A DNA stretch of 64,000 nucleotides from Amycolatopsis pittospori (GCF_013870525.1 NZ_JACBXD010000008.1:62001-126000); one strand, 5' to 3'; shown: positions 15,850 to 24,698, numbered from the stretch's first letter. Numbers and translations are program-made. Notes: generated by a model not told the origin, from the sequence alone.

Positions 15850-17090
15850 TCACCGCACGGCAGCTTCCCGAAGACGCGATCCGCGCCCGGGCGCGTGAAG
15901 GCAGCGCGGCGATCTTCCCCGACGTCGGGGGATACGGGCGTTCGTTGTTCGGCGCGGACGTCGACTCGGGTACCGATGAACTCGACCGCGCGCGGATCGT
16001 GCCGCCGGTGTTCGTCCCGCGGCGTCTGGAGAAGATGTTCGACCTCGCGCGCGAACCGGTCTACGGCGATGTCGGGCTGCGGACGGTCCTGGGCGGCTTC
16101 GTCTCGCCGTCGCCGGTGTTCCTGTGCGCCTTCGGATCCACGCAGGTGGCGGGCAGCGGTCTCGGGATCGCCGCGAGCGAACAGGCGGGCAGGCTCGGGA
16201 TGCCGATGGTGATCGGCGAGAACGTCGTGCCCATGCACGGATACGGCCGGATGGGCGAAAGCGCCGAGGACGGCCTGCTCGGCCGGATCCGCGCGTACGC
16301 CGGTGCCGTGCCGGACGGACTCGGTGGCGTCGTCGTGCAGCAGAGCACCGAGGACGCCGACGCCGAGGTGTGGAACCTCGTCTACAGCGACCCGTCCGCG
16401 ACGAAACTGCTGGAGAGCGGGCGGCTCGCGTTCGAGCTCAAGGTCGGGCAGGGCGCCAAACCGGGTCTCGGCGGGATGACCGTACTCTCGCGCACGGCCG
16501 CCGGCGAGGTCGCCGAACAGTACACAGTGGACGAAACCTTCGGCACGGACACCGCCATGGTGCTGCGCTCCAGCAGCCCCGGCACGTTCACCGGGGAGAT
16601 CCTGCGCCAGCAGATCCACCTGATGCGCAACAACTACCCGCGGGCCCGCGCCTGGGTGAAACTGCACCCCGGCCGGGACGTCGCCGAAGCGGCCGAGGTC
16701 GCCTGGGCCGCGGGAGCGGACGCCGTCACCGTGGACGGTGCCGAAGGCGGCACCGGCTGGGCGCCGTCGGTGTTCCTCGACCAGGTCGGCCTGCCGCTGG
16801 TGGAATGCCTGCGCCGGATCGGGAAACACGACGCGTCGCTGCTGGTGTCCGGCCGGATCTGGGAAGGCGGCCGGGCGCTGAAATGCCTCGCCATGGGCGC
16901 GTCCGCCGTCGGCCTCGGCCGGGCAGCGCTGCTGGCCGTCGACGAAGACGCGTCCGAAGGACTCGTGCGGCTGGTGCGATGCCTCGACCTCGAACTGAGG
17001 CTGCTCACCAGCGCGCTCGGCAAGTACGACCTCGCGGACCTCACCGCGGACGACCTCTGGTTCCCGACTCGGACGGAGCAGAACGGATGA
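15846..17090 (+). CDS. FMN-binding glutamate-synthase-like oxidoreductase (barrel only)
   Basis: A 414-residue protein resembling the FMN-binding TIM-barrel domain of glutamate synthase (GltS/GltB_2). The FMN and substrate region VKLHPGRDVAEAAEVAWAAG, then VTVDGAEGGTGWAPSVF, and LVSGRIWEGGRALKCLAMGA match the family pattern. The glutamine amidotransferase domain and the 3Fe-4S/FAD partner are missing, so this is a stand-alone flavin enzyme. It may oxidise or reduce a C-N bond of a pathway intermediate. Start GTG 15846 overlaps the previous stop. Its own stop overlaps the next gene (ATGA). Confidence 0.85.
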   Translation: MITARQLPEDAIRARAREGSAAIFPDVGGYGRSLFGADVDSGTDELDRARIVPPVFVPRRLEKMFDLAREPVYGDVGLRTVLGGFVSPSPVFLCAFGSTQVAGSGLGIAASEQAGRLGMPMVIGENVVPMHGYGRMGESAEDGLLGRIRAYAGAVPDGLGGVVVQQSTEDADAEVWNLVYSDPSATKLLESGRLAFELKVGQGAKPGLGGMTVLSRTAAGEVAEQYTVDETFGTDTAMVLRSSSPGTFTGEILRQQIHLMRNNYPRARAWVKLHPGRDVAEAAEVAWAAGADAVTVDGAEGGTGWAPSVFLDQVGLPLVECLRRIGKHDASLLVSGRIWEGGRALKCLAMGASAVGLGRAALLAVDEDASEGLVRLVRCLDLELRLLTSALGKYDLADLTADDLWFPTRTEQNG

Positions 17091-17416
17091 TCAACTACGA
17101 CGGGAAACGGTTCCGCAAGGTCAGCGCCGACCCGAACGCGCCGGTGACGCTGTACCGGCAGAAGGACGACCTCGTCTGGGCCGAACTGACCGGCGGTGGC
17201 GTCCGGCTCGGCTCGCTGACCGGGAAATGCGGCGAGGACGGGACGATCGACATGGCCTACACGATGGTGCTGGCCAGCGGACAGGTCGTCTCGGGACACA
17301 GCACGAACACGCCGGAGTTCCTGCCGGACGGGCGGATCCGGCTGAACGAGGTGTGGGAGCGATACGGGAGCCACGGTTCACGCGGGACCTCGGCGATCGA
17401 GGAGGTCGCCGAGTAG
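17087..17416 (+). CDS. Small beta-barrel protein of the mislabelled 'N-acetylglutamate synthase' family
   Basis: A 109-residue protein starting MINYDGKRFRKVS and containing GTIDMAYTMVLASGQVVSGH and TPEFLPDGRIRLNEVWE. From memory this matches a small family often labelled N-acetylglutamate synthase without evidence; its predicted all-beta pattern is lipocalin-like. It is the last gene of operon A and overlaps the FMN enzyme by ATGA. It may bind a pathway intermediate or act as a cyclase, but there is no direct evidence. A series of strong palindromes follows. Confidence 0.7.
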   Translation: MINYDGKRFRKVSADPNAPVTLYRQKDDLVWAELTGGGVRLGSLTGKCGEDGTIDMAYTMVLASGQVVSGHSTNTPEFLPDGRIRLNEVWERYGSHGSRGTSAIEEVAE

Positions 17417-17476
17417 CCGGCCTGCCTGCCGCACTCCGCTCCTGTCTCCCGGCTGCCGGCCGGCGCTCCGGACGCT

Positions 17477-17523
17477 ATGAACGGGCCGTTCCTTGCAAAA
17501 TTTGCAAGGAACGGCCCGTTCAT
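17477..17523. terminator. 23-bp-arm perfect palindrome after operon A
   Basis: Arms 17477-17499 and 17501-17523 with a single central A; the core reads CCTTGCAAAATTTGCAAGG. It lies 60 bp after the last operon A gene and is the first of three perfect palindromes in 230 bp. A terminator role is likely. Confidence 0.75.
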
Positions 17524-17567
17524 TGCACGCGCGTCCCCCGCCCACCCACTCGTTGTGCGGGGTCCAG

Positions 17568-17622
17568 GTCCGTGAAGGCCTCCTTCCCTACGCTCAAGGT
17601 AGGGAAGGAGGCCTTCACGGAC
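17568..17622. terminator. 24-bp-arm perfect palindrome, second in the row
   Basis: Arms 17568-17591 and 17599-17622 around the loop GCTCAAG; the outer word is GTCCGTGAAGGCC. A fragment of the same word lies near 2773. Confidence 0.7.
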
Positions 17623-17649
17623 TTCCGGCGGAGGGAGGCGGCCGGGCCG

Positions 17650-17705
17650 GGGTGGTCGTGAGTGGCGATTCGGGTTCTAACCCGAATCGCCACTCACGAC
17701 CACCC
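17650..17705. terminator. 27-bp-arm perfect palindrome, third in the row
   Basis: Arms 17650-17676 and 17679-17705 with a 2-bp centre; the stem contains GTCGTGAGTGGCGATTCGGG. The outer word GTCGTGAGTG is shared with the palindromes at 174 and 29878, and half copies lie near 2700 and 34149-34170. A fourth, degenerate inverted repeat (TTTTCGGTCG/CGACCGAAAA) lies at about 17744-17783. The gap 17417-17824 otherwise holds no gene. Confidence 0.7.
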
Positions 17706-17824
17706 GCAGCCCGGGCAGCAGGCCCCCTTTGTCGTGAAAGGGTCTTTTCGGTCGGCCGAAAGGCAATTCACGCGACCGAAAAGGGCAGTCGGAGGGGCTG
17801 AACGGCTCACTCCGAAAGGCGTAG

Positions 17825-18175
17825 TCAGCTCGGGTTCTTTTCCAGGTATTCCGTCCAGACCTTCTTCGGTACGCACATTCGCCACGAGTCGACGATCAGC
17901 TCTCGTAACTCCTCGTAATCGATCGCGGACAGCCGGACGCGAACCCACTGATAGCGCATATCGGATGCGATCGGCATCATGAACTTGTCCGGCTCGCCCG
18001 CCACCAGTGCTTCCCGCTCTTCTTTGGGATAGCCGAATCCCAGTACGGTTTCGTCGGGCGAGAGCGAAAGGAAGACGATTCGCCCCACCCGGAACTTCAC
18101 TCGGTCCCGGACCAGCGCCTCATAGGCGCGGGGCAGCTCCGAAGCGATCTTCCTGACGTCATCCCCGGTTGCCAT
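17825..18175 (-). CDS. MmcQ/YjbR-family protein
   Basis: A 116-residue protein of the YjbR/MmcQ fold. It starts MATGDDVRKIASELPRAYE, has GFGYPKEEREALVAGEPDKF in the middle and ends with DSWRMCVPKKV, all typical. The fold resembles a CyaY-like DNA-binding or chaperone module and has no settled function. I start at ATG 18175, preceded by GGTGG, rather than a longer frame to 18211. The gene overlaps the upstream gene by 17 bp, so the two form a unit. It interrupts the biosynthetic cluster on the opposite strand and looks unrelated to it. Confidence 0.8.
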   Translation of the reverse strand: MATGDDVRKIASELPRAYEALVRDRVKFRVGRIVFLSLSPDETVLGFGYPKEEREALVAGEPDKFMMPIASDMRYQWVRVRLSAIDYEELRELIVDSWRMCVPKKVWTEYLEKNPS

Positions 18176-18875
18176 TTTTCCACCATTCTCCGTTTTCTGT
18201 TCCCCAGTCACCTCTGTCGCCCATGGTGAAGGCGACGTAAAGGTATTCGTCCAGGATCTTCGCCAGGGGCACCGGCCTGCCCATCAGGGCGGGGATCGCT
18301 TCCCCGGAGATCCCGGAAGACCCGGCCTCCGCGATCACCGCGGCGGCCCAGTCGCGGCCGAGGCGCAGGTGCCTGCCGAACGCGGCGCCGTCCCGGTCGC
18401 CGTGGAGGGTGGCCGCGATCGCGGCGTCCCACGGCATGATCGTGTTGGGCCGCAACGCATACAGTGCCTTGGCCGCGGCGGTCGGGCCCAGCGTACGCCG
18501 CGACCGTCCGGCTGAGACGACGACGCTCGCGAGGTCCGAGTAGGCCTTCGCGGCCGTGTCGATACCGGCATCCGTCAGGTGGACGAGGTCGACGTCCGGC
18601 AGGCGGGCGCCCCAGGCTTCCCACCAGGTCCGGACCCCGTCGTCGTAGGGGGCGGGCTCGCCTTCGCGCGGATACCGGATGCGGCATCCCCACGAGTTCA
18701 GCCAGCGCAGAAGAATTGTGCGATGAGCGGCCTGTGACAGGTCGATCGCGGAGAGCCCTCTTTTGTCGGCTGTTTCGTGGATCAGCCGGAGCCATGAGGT
18801 GTCGGCATTCGCGAAGCCGTTGAACACTTCGGCGGCTCGCCGGAGTTCCGCGAGTGGCGGCAGGGGGTCAGACAT
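18159..18875 (-). CDS. Uncharacterised 238-residue protein
   Basis: The protein is soluble with no signal or membrane segment. A stretch GPTAAAKALYALRPNTIMPW (about residues 129-148), then DAAIAATLHGDRDGAAFGRH, looks conserved and is typical of actinobacterial hypothetical proteins, but I do not recognise a named family. It is the first gene of a two-gene unit with the YjbR-like gene and is divergent from the cluster regulator at 19063, with about 190 bp between them. The C-terminal Trp/Gly/Asn-rich tail is probably unstructured. Confidence 0.65.
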   Translation of the reverse strand: MSDPLPPLAELRRAAEVFNGFANADTSWLRLIHETADKRGLSAIDLSQAAHRTILLRWLNSWGCRIRYPREGEPAPYDDGVRTWWEAWGARLPDVDLVHLTDAGIDTAAKAYSDLASVVVSAGRSRRTLGPTAAAKALYALRPNTIMPWDAAIAATLHGDRDGAAFGRHLRLGRDWAAAVIAEAGSSGISGEAIPALMGRPVPLAKILDEYLYVAFTMGDRGDWGTENGEWWKNGNRG

Positions 18876-19062
18876 GGACGAACCCTATCCGGTGCCACCA
18901 AGCAGGTGAATTTCCGCGTCCAACTATTGGACTTTGTACATTGAGTCACCTATTTGTATCTGCTGCATGGTTCATTGGTCCTTTAGGGTTGTGGCCAGGA
19001 AGGCCGCAAGGATGTCGGTCACGCAGCGCGATCGCGTTGCCCCATCCAGGGGAGGAGATGGC

Positions 19063-20529
19063 ATGGGCAGACCCGAGCGACCGTTGGACGGCTCCACTGG
19101 TCCGATCGCCGCATTCGCTCATGATCTGCGGGTGTTACGGAACCGGGCGGGAAACCCGAGCTACCGGGAACTCGCCCGGACGGCGCTGTTCGCGCCTTCC
19201 GTGCTGTCCAGCGCGGCCAGCGGCCACCGGCTGCCCACCCTCGCCGTGACACTGGCGTTCGTGTCCGCGTGCGGCGGGGACCGCGCGGCGTGGGAACGGC
19301 GTTGGCGGAGCATCGCCGGGCAGACGGGTGTCGGCGTCGAGGCGCGCGAGGAGCGTGCGCCGGCGCCACCGCAGGCCGAGGTTCCCGTGGACGGCGCGCA
19401 CGCGCTGGCGTCCGGGGTCATCCACCTCGCCCGTCCGGCGCAGCTGCCCATGGGTTCGAGGACCTTCGTCGGCCGGGAGCGTGATCTGGCCGAAGCCGCC
19501 GGGATGATCGGGGCGACCGGGCCGGTCAAAGTGCCGTTGCTCATCAGTGGTCCGATCGGTGTAGGTAAAACGGCCTTCGCCTTGCGGCTGGCCGAAGAGG
19601 TCGCCGCGGACTTCCCGGACGGGCAGCTCTACGCGGATCTGAGCAACAGCGGAACCGGTGGCCGGTCGGCCAACGGGATCGTGCGCGGCTTCCTGCGCGC
19701 GCTCGGCGTGCCGGCGCACCTCGTACCCGACGACCCGATGCAGCGGATCGGGTTGTACCGATCCCTGTTGGCGGAACGCAGGTTGTTCGTGTTGCTGGCG
19801 GGCGTCAGCGACGAAGGTCAGGTACGGCCGCTGCTCGGCCAGGCGCCGCACAGTCAGGTCGTGGTGACCAGCCGCGCCCGGCTGCTCGGCCTGGAGGACA
19901 CGAACCGTGTCGAGCTGGATACGTTCACGCGCAACGAATCCCTGGAATTGATCGTCCGGATCGCCGGAGCGAACCGGGTCCGCGCCGAACATGACGCGAC
20001 CGACGCGATCGCCGATCTGTGCGGCGATCTCCCGCTGGCGGTCAACATCGTCGGCCGCAGGATCGCGGCGCGTCCGGAATGGGCGATCGCCTACACGGCG
20101 GGCCAGCTCGCCGATCGCGAACGGCTCATGGACAGCCTCTGTGTGGGTGACGTCAATGTGCGCGACCGGTTCACGTCGGCGTACGAACATCTTTCGCCCG
20201 CCGGGCGGGAGGCCATCCATCACTTCGGGCAGAGCGGCGCGGGCTGGACGACGTCCATCGGCGTCGCCGCGGCGATGGGCATCATGATCGAAACGGCCGA
20301 CGAACTCCTCGAATCCGTGGTGGACGCCGGTTTGCTGCAGCGCGCCAACGTGGCCGGCCGCTACGCGGTTTCCCGGTTGGTCAGCGCTTTCGCCGCCGAG
20401 CGGCAACGGGATCCGAACCCGCTCGCCGCCGCCGTCCCGATGGCGGGCCGCAGGGCGCGGAAGACCGCGTTCGAGTCGCTGCGCCGCGAGGCCGTGCGCA
20501 CCCTGCCGGGTGGCTCGTCCGAAGGTTGA
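19063..20529 (+). CDS. Cluster-situated HTH/NB-ARC (STAND) transcriptional regulator
   Basis: A 488-residue protein. Residues 1-75 look like a helix-turn-helix domain (FAHDLRVLRNRAGNPSYREL), and the middle is an NB-ARC-type STAND ATPase with P-loop SGPIGVGKTAFAL at about 162-174. The C-terminus is short and helical, without the TPR array of larger AfsR/SARP proteins. Start ATG 19063 follows AGGGGAGGAG; the frame upstream has no better site. Leu25 is encoded by TTA (19135-19137), the rare codon read by the bldA tRNA in streptomycetes, so translation may be tied to development. It sits between the two biosynthetic operons and is the best candidate for their activator. Confidence 0.85.
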   Translation: MGRPERPLDGSTGPIAAFAHDLRVLRNRAGNPSYRELARTALFAPSVLSSAASGHRLPTLAVTLAFVSACGGDRAAWERRWRSIAGQTGVGVEAREERAPAPPQAEVPVDGAHALASGVIHLARPAQLPMGSRTFVGRERDLAEAAGMIGATGPVKVPLLISGPIGVGKTAFALRLAEEVAADFPDGQLYADLSNSGTGGRSANGIVRGFLRALGVPAHLVPDDPMQRIGLYRSLLAERRLFVLLAGVSDEGQVRPLLGQAPHSQVVVTSRARLLGLEDTNRVELDTFTRNESLELIVRIAGANRVRAEHDATDAIADLCGDLPLAVNIVGRRIAARPEWAIAYTAGQLADRERLMDSLCVGDVNVRDRFTSAYEHLSPAGREAIHHFGQSGAGWTTSIGVAAAMGIMIETADELLESVVDAGLLQRANVAGRYAVSRLVSAFAAERQRDPNPLAAAVPMAGRRARKTAFESLRREAVRTLPGGSSEG

Positions 20530-20560
20530 TTGTTCTCCCCGTGCGGAGCTTCCGGTCAAC
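20525..20560 (+). promoter_or_regulatory. Shared cluster motif, copy 2 (upstream of operon B)
   Basis: Starts GTTGATTGTTCTCCCCG and ends TTCCGGTCAAC, matching the copy at 4039-4075 with one base less in the middle. It overlaps the regulator's stop codon (20527-20529) and lies 57 bp before the carbamoyltransferase start. TGAATGAAT near 20575 could supply a -10 box. Confidence 0.6.
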
Positions 20561-20616
20561 GGGCCGCGCGGCTTGAATGAATCGACGAATGAAGGCGAGC
20601 GAAATTCGGTGACACA

Positions 20617-22185
20617 ATGCTGATTCTGTCCATGAAAGAGGGTCACGATGGCGGGATCGTGGCGATCGAGGACGGCAAGCTGCTGTTCGCGCTGGAGTCG
20701 GAAAAGGACAACTACCCGCGCTACGACCGGATCACCGGCGAGCTGATGGCGCGTGCGGCGGGCATGCTCGACAGACAGCCCGACGTGGTCGCGCTCGGCG
20801 GCTGGGTCAAGGGCGAGTTCTCGGTGGAACCCCCTTCCCGCACCGGATACTTCGGTGTCGGCGAGGGCGCGGTCTCCGACGAGGCGGGGAAGTTCTTCGG
20901 CAAGGACGTGCGCTACTTCTCCTCGACCCACGAGCGCTCGCATATCTACACCTCCCTCGGGATGGCCCCCGCGGCACCCGGCCAGGCGTACTACTCCCTG
21001 GTGTGGGAAGGGAACATCGGGGACTTCTACCGGATCGACGAGCGCGGTGAGGCCACTCACCTGCAGCACGTGCTGACCGACCCGGGCGCGAAGTACGCCT
21101 ACCTGTTCGCCCTGGCGGACCCGAAGTTCCCGCTGGGCAAGGGAAAGTTCCGGTTCAACGACGCGGGCAAGCAGATGGCGCTGACCGGGTTCGCGGAGCC
21201 GGGCCCGCTCACACCCGACGAGCAGAAGACCATCGACTTCATCCTCGACCGCGACGGCATCATCCTCGGTCTGTCCAAAGAGGAGATGTCCTGGTCCCAT
21301 CTGTACAACGCCGGTGTCTGGTCGCAGGAGTACCGCAACGCGGCCGCCAAACACTCGCAGGCGATCTTCGACCGGTTCTACGACTACGCCGCGAAGAACA
21401 TGACCGAGGGACTGCCTCTGCTGATCTCCGGCGGTTGCGGGCTGAACTGCGACTGGAACCGGTTGTGGCGCGAGAGCGGCCTGTTCTCCTCGGTGTTCGT
21501 GCCGCCCTGCCCCAACGACAGCGGTTCCGCGCTGGGCACGGCGATCGACGCGCAGTGGTTCTACACCGGGCAGGCGACCATCGATTGGGACGTCTACGCG
21601 GGGGAGAACTTCGTCGAGGACGTCGTCCCGGATCCGGCGAAGTACGAGACGCGGCCGCTCGTGGCGAGCGAGGTCGCGAAGTACATCAAGGACGGCAACA
21701 TCATCGGCTGGGCCAGGGGCCGGTACGAGATGGGGCCGCGGGCGCTGGGCAACCGGTCCATTCTCGCCGCGCCGTTCACCGTCGACACCACCGTGCGGCT
21801 CAACAAGATCAAGCGCCGGGAGGACTACCGCCCGATCGCGCCGATCGCGCTGGAATCCGACGCTCCCCAGTGGTTCGTCGGTTCGGTGCAGGATCCGTAC
21901 ATGCTGTACTTCAACCACGTCACTTCCGACGAGTTGAAGGCCATCACCCATGTCGACGGCACCGCGCGCACCCAGACGGTGACGCGGGAACGCAACGCCG
22001 GCATCACGGATCTGCTCGAGGCGTTCCGCGAGCAGACCGGGTTCAGCGTGCTGTGCAACACCTCGCTGAACAACAACGGGCGCGGTTTCCTCAACCGCAC
22101 CAGTGATCTCATCGAATACGGGGAGACGTACGGCCTCGACGGCTACGTCATCAACGACACGTTCGTGACCCCGCGCAACTCCTGA
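20617..22185 (+). CDS. O-carbamoyltransferase (CmcH/TobZ/NodU family)
   Basis: A 522-residue enzyme. The N-terminal Kae1-like domain begins ILSMKEGHDGGIVAIEDGKL and holds the metal/phosphate His pair in STHERSH (about 104-110). The C-terminal carbamoyltransferase domain has the diagnostic ARGRYEMGPRALGNRS (about 366-381). These enzymes make carbamoyl-adenylate from carbamoyl phosphate and ATP and transfer the carbamoyl group to a hydroxyl, as in cephamycin and tobramycin pathways. It is the first gene of operon B. A hydroxyl to accept the group could come from the oxygenase at 27029. Confidence 0.93.
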   Translation: MLILSMKEGHDGGIVAIEDGKLLFALESEKDNYPRYDRITGELMARAAGMLDRQPDVVALGGWVKGEFSVEPPSRTGYFGVGEGAVSDEAGKFFGKDVRYFSSTHERSHIYTSLGMAPAAPGQAYYSLVWEGNIGDFYRIDERGEATHLQHVLTDPGAKYAYLFALADPKFPLGKGKFRFNDAGKQMALTGFAEPGPLTPDEQKTIDFILDRDGIILGLSKEEMSWSHLYNAGVWSQEYRNAAAKHSQAIFDRFYDYAAKNMTEGLPLLISGGCGLNCDWNRLWRESGLFSSVFVPPCPNDSGSALGTAIDAQWFYTGQATIDWDVYAGENFVEDVVPDPAKYETRPLVASEVAKYIKDGNIIGWARGRYEMGPRALGNRSILAAPFTVDTTVRLNKIKRREDYRPIAPIALESDAPQWFVGSVQDPYMLYFNHVTSDELKAITHVDGTARTQTVTRERNAGITDLLEAFREQTGFSVLCNTSLNNNGRGFLNRTSDLIEYGETYGLDGYVINDTFVTPRNS

Positions 22186-22207
22186 TTCCTTTCGCACCGG
22201 GGGTCGT

Positions 22208-22244
22208 CCCGGACGCCGCGCCTCACCCGGCCGCGGCGTCCGGG
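22208..22244. terminator. GC-rich hairpin after the carbamoyltransferase gene
   Basis: 13-bp perfect arms CCCGGACGCCGCG (22208-22220) and its complement (22232-22244) with an 11-nt loop. It may attenuate transcription between the carbamoyltransferase and the rest of operon B, which begins 47 bp later. Confidence 0.5.
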
Positions 22245-22290
22245 CATCCCGTGGTGTCCACCTGAACTTTTCGTCCGGAGGGGGAAGGCC

Positions 22291-23448
22291 ATGCGGATCG
22301 TGCTCGCGGGCGGTGGCGTCATCGCGCTGCTGACCGCCGTCGAGTGCGTGTCGGCCGGGCACGAGGTGGTCATCGCCGACCAGGCCGACATCCCGTTCTC
22401 CGGCGCGACGTCGTTCGATCGTCACCGGGTCCTGCGCGCCCTGCATTTCGACGATCCCGCCACGACGGCGGCCGCGGTCGGCGCGCATCACGCGTGGATC
22501 GAACTCGAACACCTGCTGTCCACGTCGTTCTACGAACAGGTCGGCGCGCTCACCGCGATCGCCGACGGCAAGGCGACGGCCGCGCAGGAACTGCTGACCG
22601 CCGCGGGGTCCAAAGCGGAGTTCTTCGGCGCGGGCGAGCTCGCCGCCGAGTTCCCCCACGCCGGGTTCGCCCCTGGCACGGGCGCGGTCCACGAGGCGCA
22701 CGCCGGGGTCCTGCTCGCGGATCGCGTCCTGGCGGCCTGCGCCGGCTGGCTGCGCTGGCACGCGCACGCCGAACTCCATCCGCACCGCAAGGTGGTCGGG
22801 GTCGACGCCGATCGCGCCGAGGTGCGGCTGGCCGACGGCGAGATCCTGCGGGGCGACGCCGTCCTGCTGGCGGCCGGGCCGTGGTCGCGAGACCTGCTGG
22901 CGCCCGAGCTGTCCAGGGAACTCGTGCTGCACCGGCAGACGATGCTCTACTGCGACATCCCACCGTCCGACGCCGCCGCGTGGGCGGCCACACCGGCGAT
23001 CACCTCGCTCGGCACCCCCGGCGGCGCCTGGCTGGTGCCACCGGTCGCCGGGACGCCGTTGAAGCTCAGTGCCGCGAGCGCCTGCCGGGTCGTCGACGAG
23101 GTCGGCGGCGGCAGGACGCCCTCCTGGTGGCGCGAGCATCTGATCGACACGTTCGCCGCGCTGATCCCGGGCTTCCGCCGGGACTGGCTGGTCGACACCC
23201 GGGACTGCCACTACCTGGCCCGGCGCTCCACCCTCGGCCCGATGCTCGCCATCCTCGGCGACCACGTCCTGTCCTACGCGGCGTGCGGGGGCTCGTCGTT
23301 CAAATTCGCCCCGCTGATCGCCCGGTCGCTGGCCGCCCGCCTGACCGGCGCGAACCCGGTCCCCACCGGACTCGAACCGCTCGACCGGCCGCTCGTGCGC
23401 GCGTCCGGCATCCACCCAACCCGTCCTGCCCTACGAGGTGTGTCGTGA
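22291..23448 (+). CDS. FAD-dependent amine/amino-acid oxidase (DAO family)
   Basis: A 385-residue flavoprotein. The N-terminal dinucleotide fold reads IVLAGGGVIALLTAVE and the second conserved segment is DAVLLAAGPWSRDLLAPEL; the C-terminal FAD segment includes HVLSYAACGGSSFKFAP. In the s56-p1 and formycin/pyrazofurin type pathways a DAO-family oxidase splits the lysine-derived hydrazine to release a hydrazino acid and an aldehyde. This gene is the natural candidate for that step here, which is inference from co-occurrence. Start ATG 22291 follows CCGGAGGGGGAAGG. Its stop overlaps the next gene (GTGA). Confidence 0.87.
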   Translation: MRIVLAGGGVIALLTAVECVSAGHEVVIADQADIPFSGATSFDRHRVLRALHFDDPATTAAAVGAHHAWIELEHLLSTSFYEQVGALTAIADGKATAAQELLTAAGSKAEFFGAGELAAEFPHAGFAPGTGAVHEAHAGVLLADRVLAACAGWLRWHAHAELHPHRKVVGVDADRAEVRLADGEILRGDAVLLAAGPWSRDLLAPELSRELVLHRQTMLYCDIPPSDAAAWAATPAITSLGTPGGAWLVPPVAGTPLKLSAASACRVVDEVGGGRTPSWWREHLIDTFAALIPGFRRDWLVDTRDCHYLARRSTLGPMLAILGDHVLSYAACGGSSFKFAPLIARSLAARLTGANPVPTGLEPLDRPLVRASGIHPTRPALRGVS

Positions 23449-24698
23449 AACTGCTCGCGCTGGAAGCCAGCCAGAACTCCTACTACTACCTTCCCCGGTA
23501 TCAGCAGATCGAGGACTTCGGCGGGGTCCTGTACGTGCTCAACGGGATCGGCACGGAGGACCTCTGGCCGTCCGAGCGCTACCGGATCGCCGGCAGCAAC
23601 CACATCGACGACCTCATCCGCCACGCGAAGGCCTGGCACGCCGAGGAATCCTTCGACGGCGTGCTCACCTTCTCCGAGTCCGGCGTGGTCCTGGTCGCCG
23701 CGGTGGCCGACGCGCTCGGCCTGCCCGGGATCGGCGTCGACGCGGCGCGGACCAGCCGGAACAAGCTCATCATGCGGCAGGCACACGAAAAGGGCGGTGC
23801 GGCGCATCCGGACTTCCGGTTCGTCGAGGACCTCGACGCGGCCCTGCAGGCCGCCGAAGACTTCGGCTACCCGGTGATCCTGAAGCCGACCCTGGGCGCG
23901 GCCAGCAACTTCGTCTTCCGGGTCGACGACGAGGAGAAGATGCGGGAGCGCTACGCACAGGCGCGCGAAGGCATCGATCGGATGACCTGGTACAACATGG
24001 AGGCCGAAGGGCTGGACCTCGGCCCGCACGGCCTGCTCGTCGAGTCCTTCTTGGACGGTCATGAGCACCTCATCGAGGCACTCGCCTGGGACGGAGAGGT
24101 CTACCTCGGTTCCATTGTGGACCGCGTCACCTCCGAGGGGGAGACCTTCGACGACGACGTGCACCACGCCCCGACGTCGCTCACGCCGGAGCAGGTGGCC
24201 GAGGTGCAGGCCGTGGTGGCCGCCGGGGTCCAGTCGCAGGGGATCACCCGCGGCGCACTGCACGCCGAAGTCCGTTTCCACCAGGGAAAGCCGTTCCTGC
24301 TGGAGATCGCCGTCCGTCCCGGCGGAGGAGGGCTCGACCATATGGCCCGGCTTTCGGCAGGCTACGACCCGATCAAGGGACTCATGGACGTCTCCCGGGG
24401 CGTGCGGCCGGACGTCGATCACTTCACCCCGACCGGAGTGCACACGGCGGCGATGTGCCTGATCTGCCCGGGTGGCGTGATCGAGTCGATCGCCGTCCCG
24501 CCGGCGGTGAACAACTCGCAATCCTTGTACTACCTCAAGATCTTCGCGAAGCCGGGTGATCTGATCAAGCGGCCGCCGCTGGGCAACAACATCTTCGGCG
24601 GTATCGGCGCGCTCGGTTCGTCGTTCGACGACGCCATGCGGAACGCGAACGACCTGGCCGGGAAGATCGAGGTCAAGCTCAGCGAAACCCAGAAGTAG
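23445..24698 (+). CDS. ATP-grasp ligase 3
   Basis: A 417-residue ATP-grasp enzyme. Recognisable parts are TSRNKLIMRQAHEKGG (about 103-118), the phosphate loop VILKPTLGAASNFVFRV (about 144-160), and the metal-binding LLEIAVRPGGGGLDHM (about 285-300). Architecture resembles carboxylate-amine ligases such as BacD-type dipeptide ligases. Start GTG 23445 overlaps the DAO stop and follows ACGAGGTG. It is the third ATP-grasp ligase of the cluster, so at least three amide-type bonds may be made without an NRPS. Confidence 0.9.
   Translation: MKLLALEASQNSYYYLPRYQQIEDFGGVLYVLNGIGTEDLWPSERYRIAGSNHIDDLIRHAKAWHAEESFDGVLTFSESGVVLVAAVADALGLPGIGVDAARTSRNKLIMRQAHEKGGAAHPDFRFVEDLDAALQAAEDFGYPVILKPTLGAASNFVFRVDDEEKMRERYAQAREGIDRMTWYNMEAEGLDLGPHGLLVESFLDGHEHLIEALAWDGEVYLGSIVDRVTSEGETFDDDVHHAPTSLTPEQVAEVQAVVAAGVQSQGITRGALHAEVRFHQGKPFLLEIAVRPGGGGLDHMARLSAGYDPIKGLMDVSRGVRPDVDHFTPTGVHTAAMCLICPGGVIESIAVPPAVNNSQSLYYLKIFAKPGDLIKRPPLGNNIFGGIGALGSSFDDAMRNANDLAGKIEVKLSETQK

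Noticed and set aside
19135..23415. 1426-codon open frame on the - strand
   Set aside because: It is antisense to the regulator, carbamoyltransferase and DAO genes, all with clear domain motifs. It has low-complexity Arg/Gly/Asp-rich sequence typical of GC-rich shadow frames.
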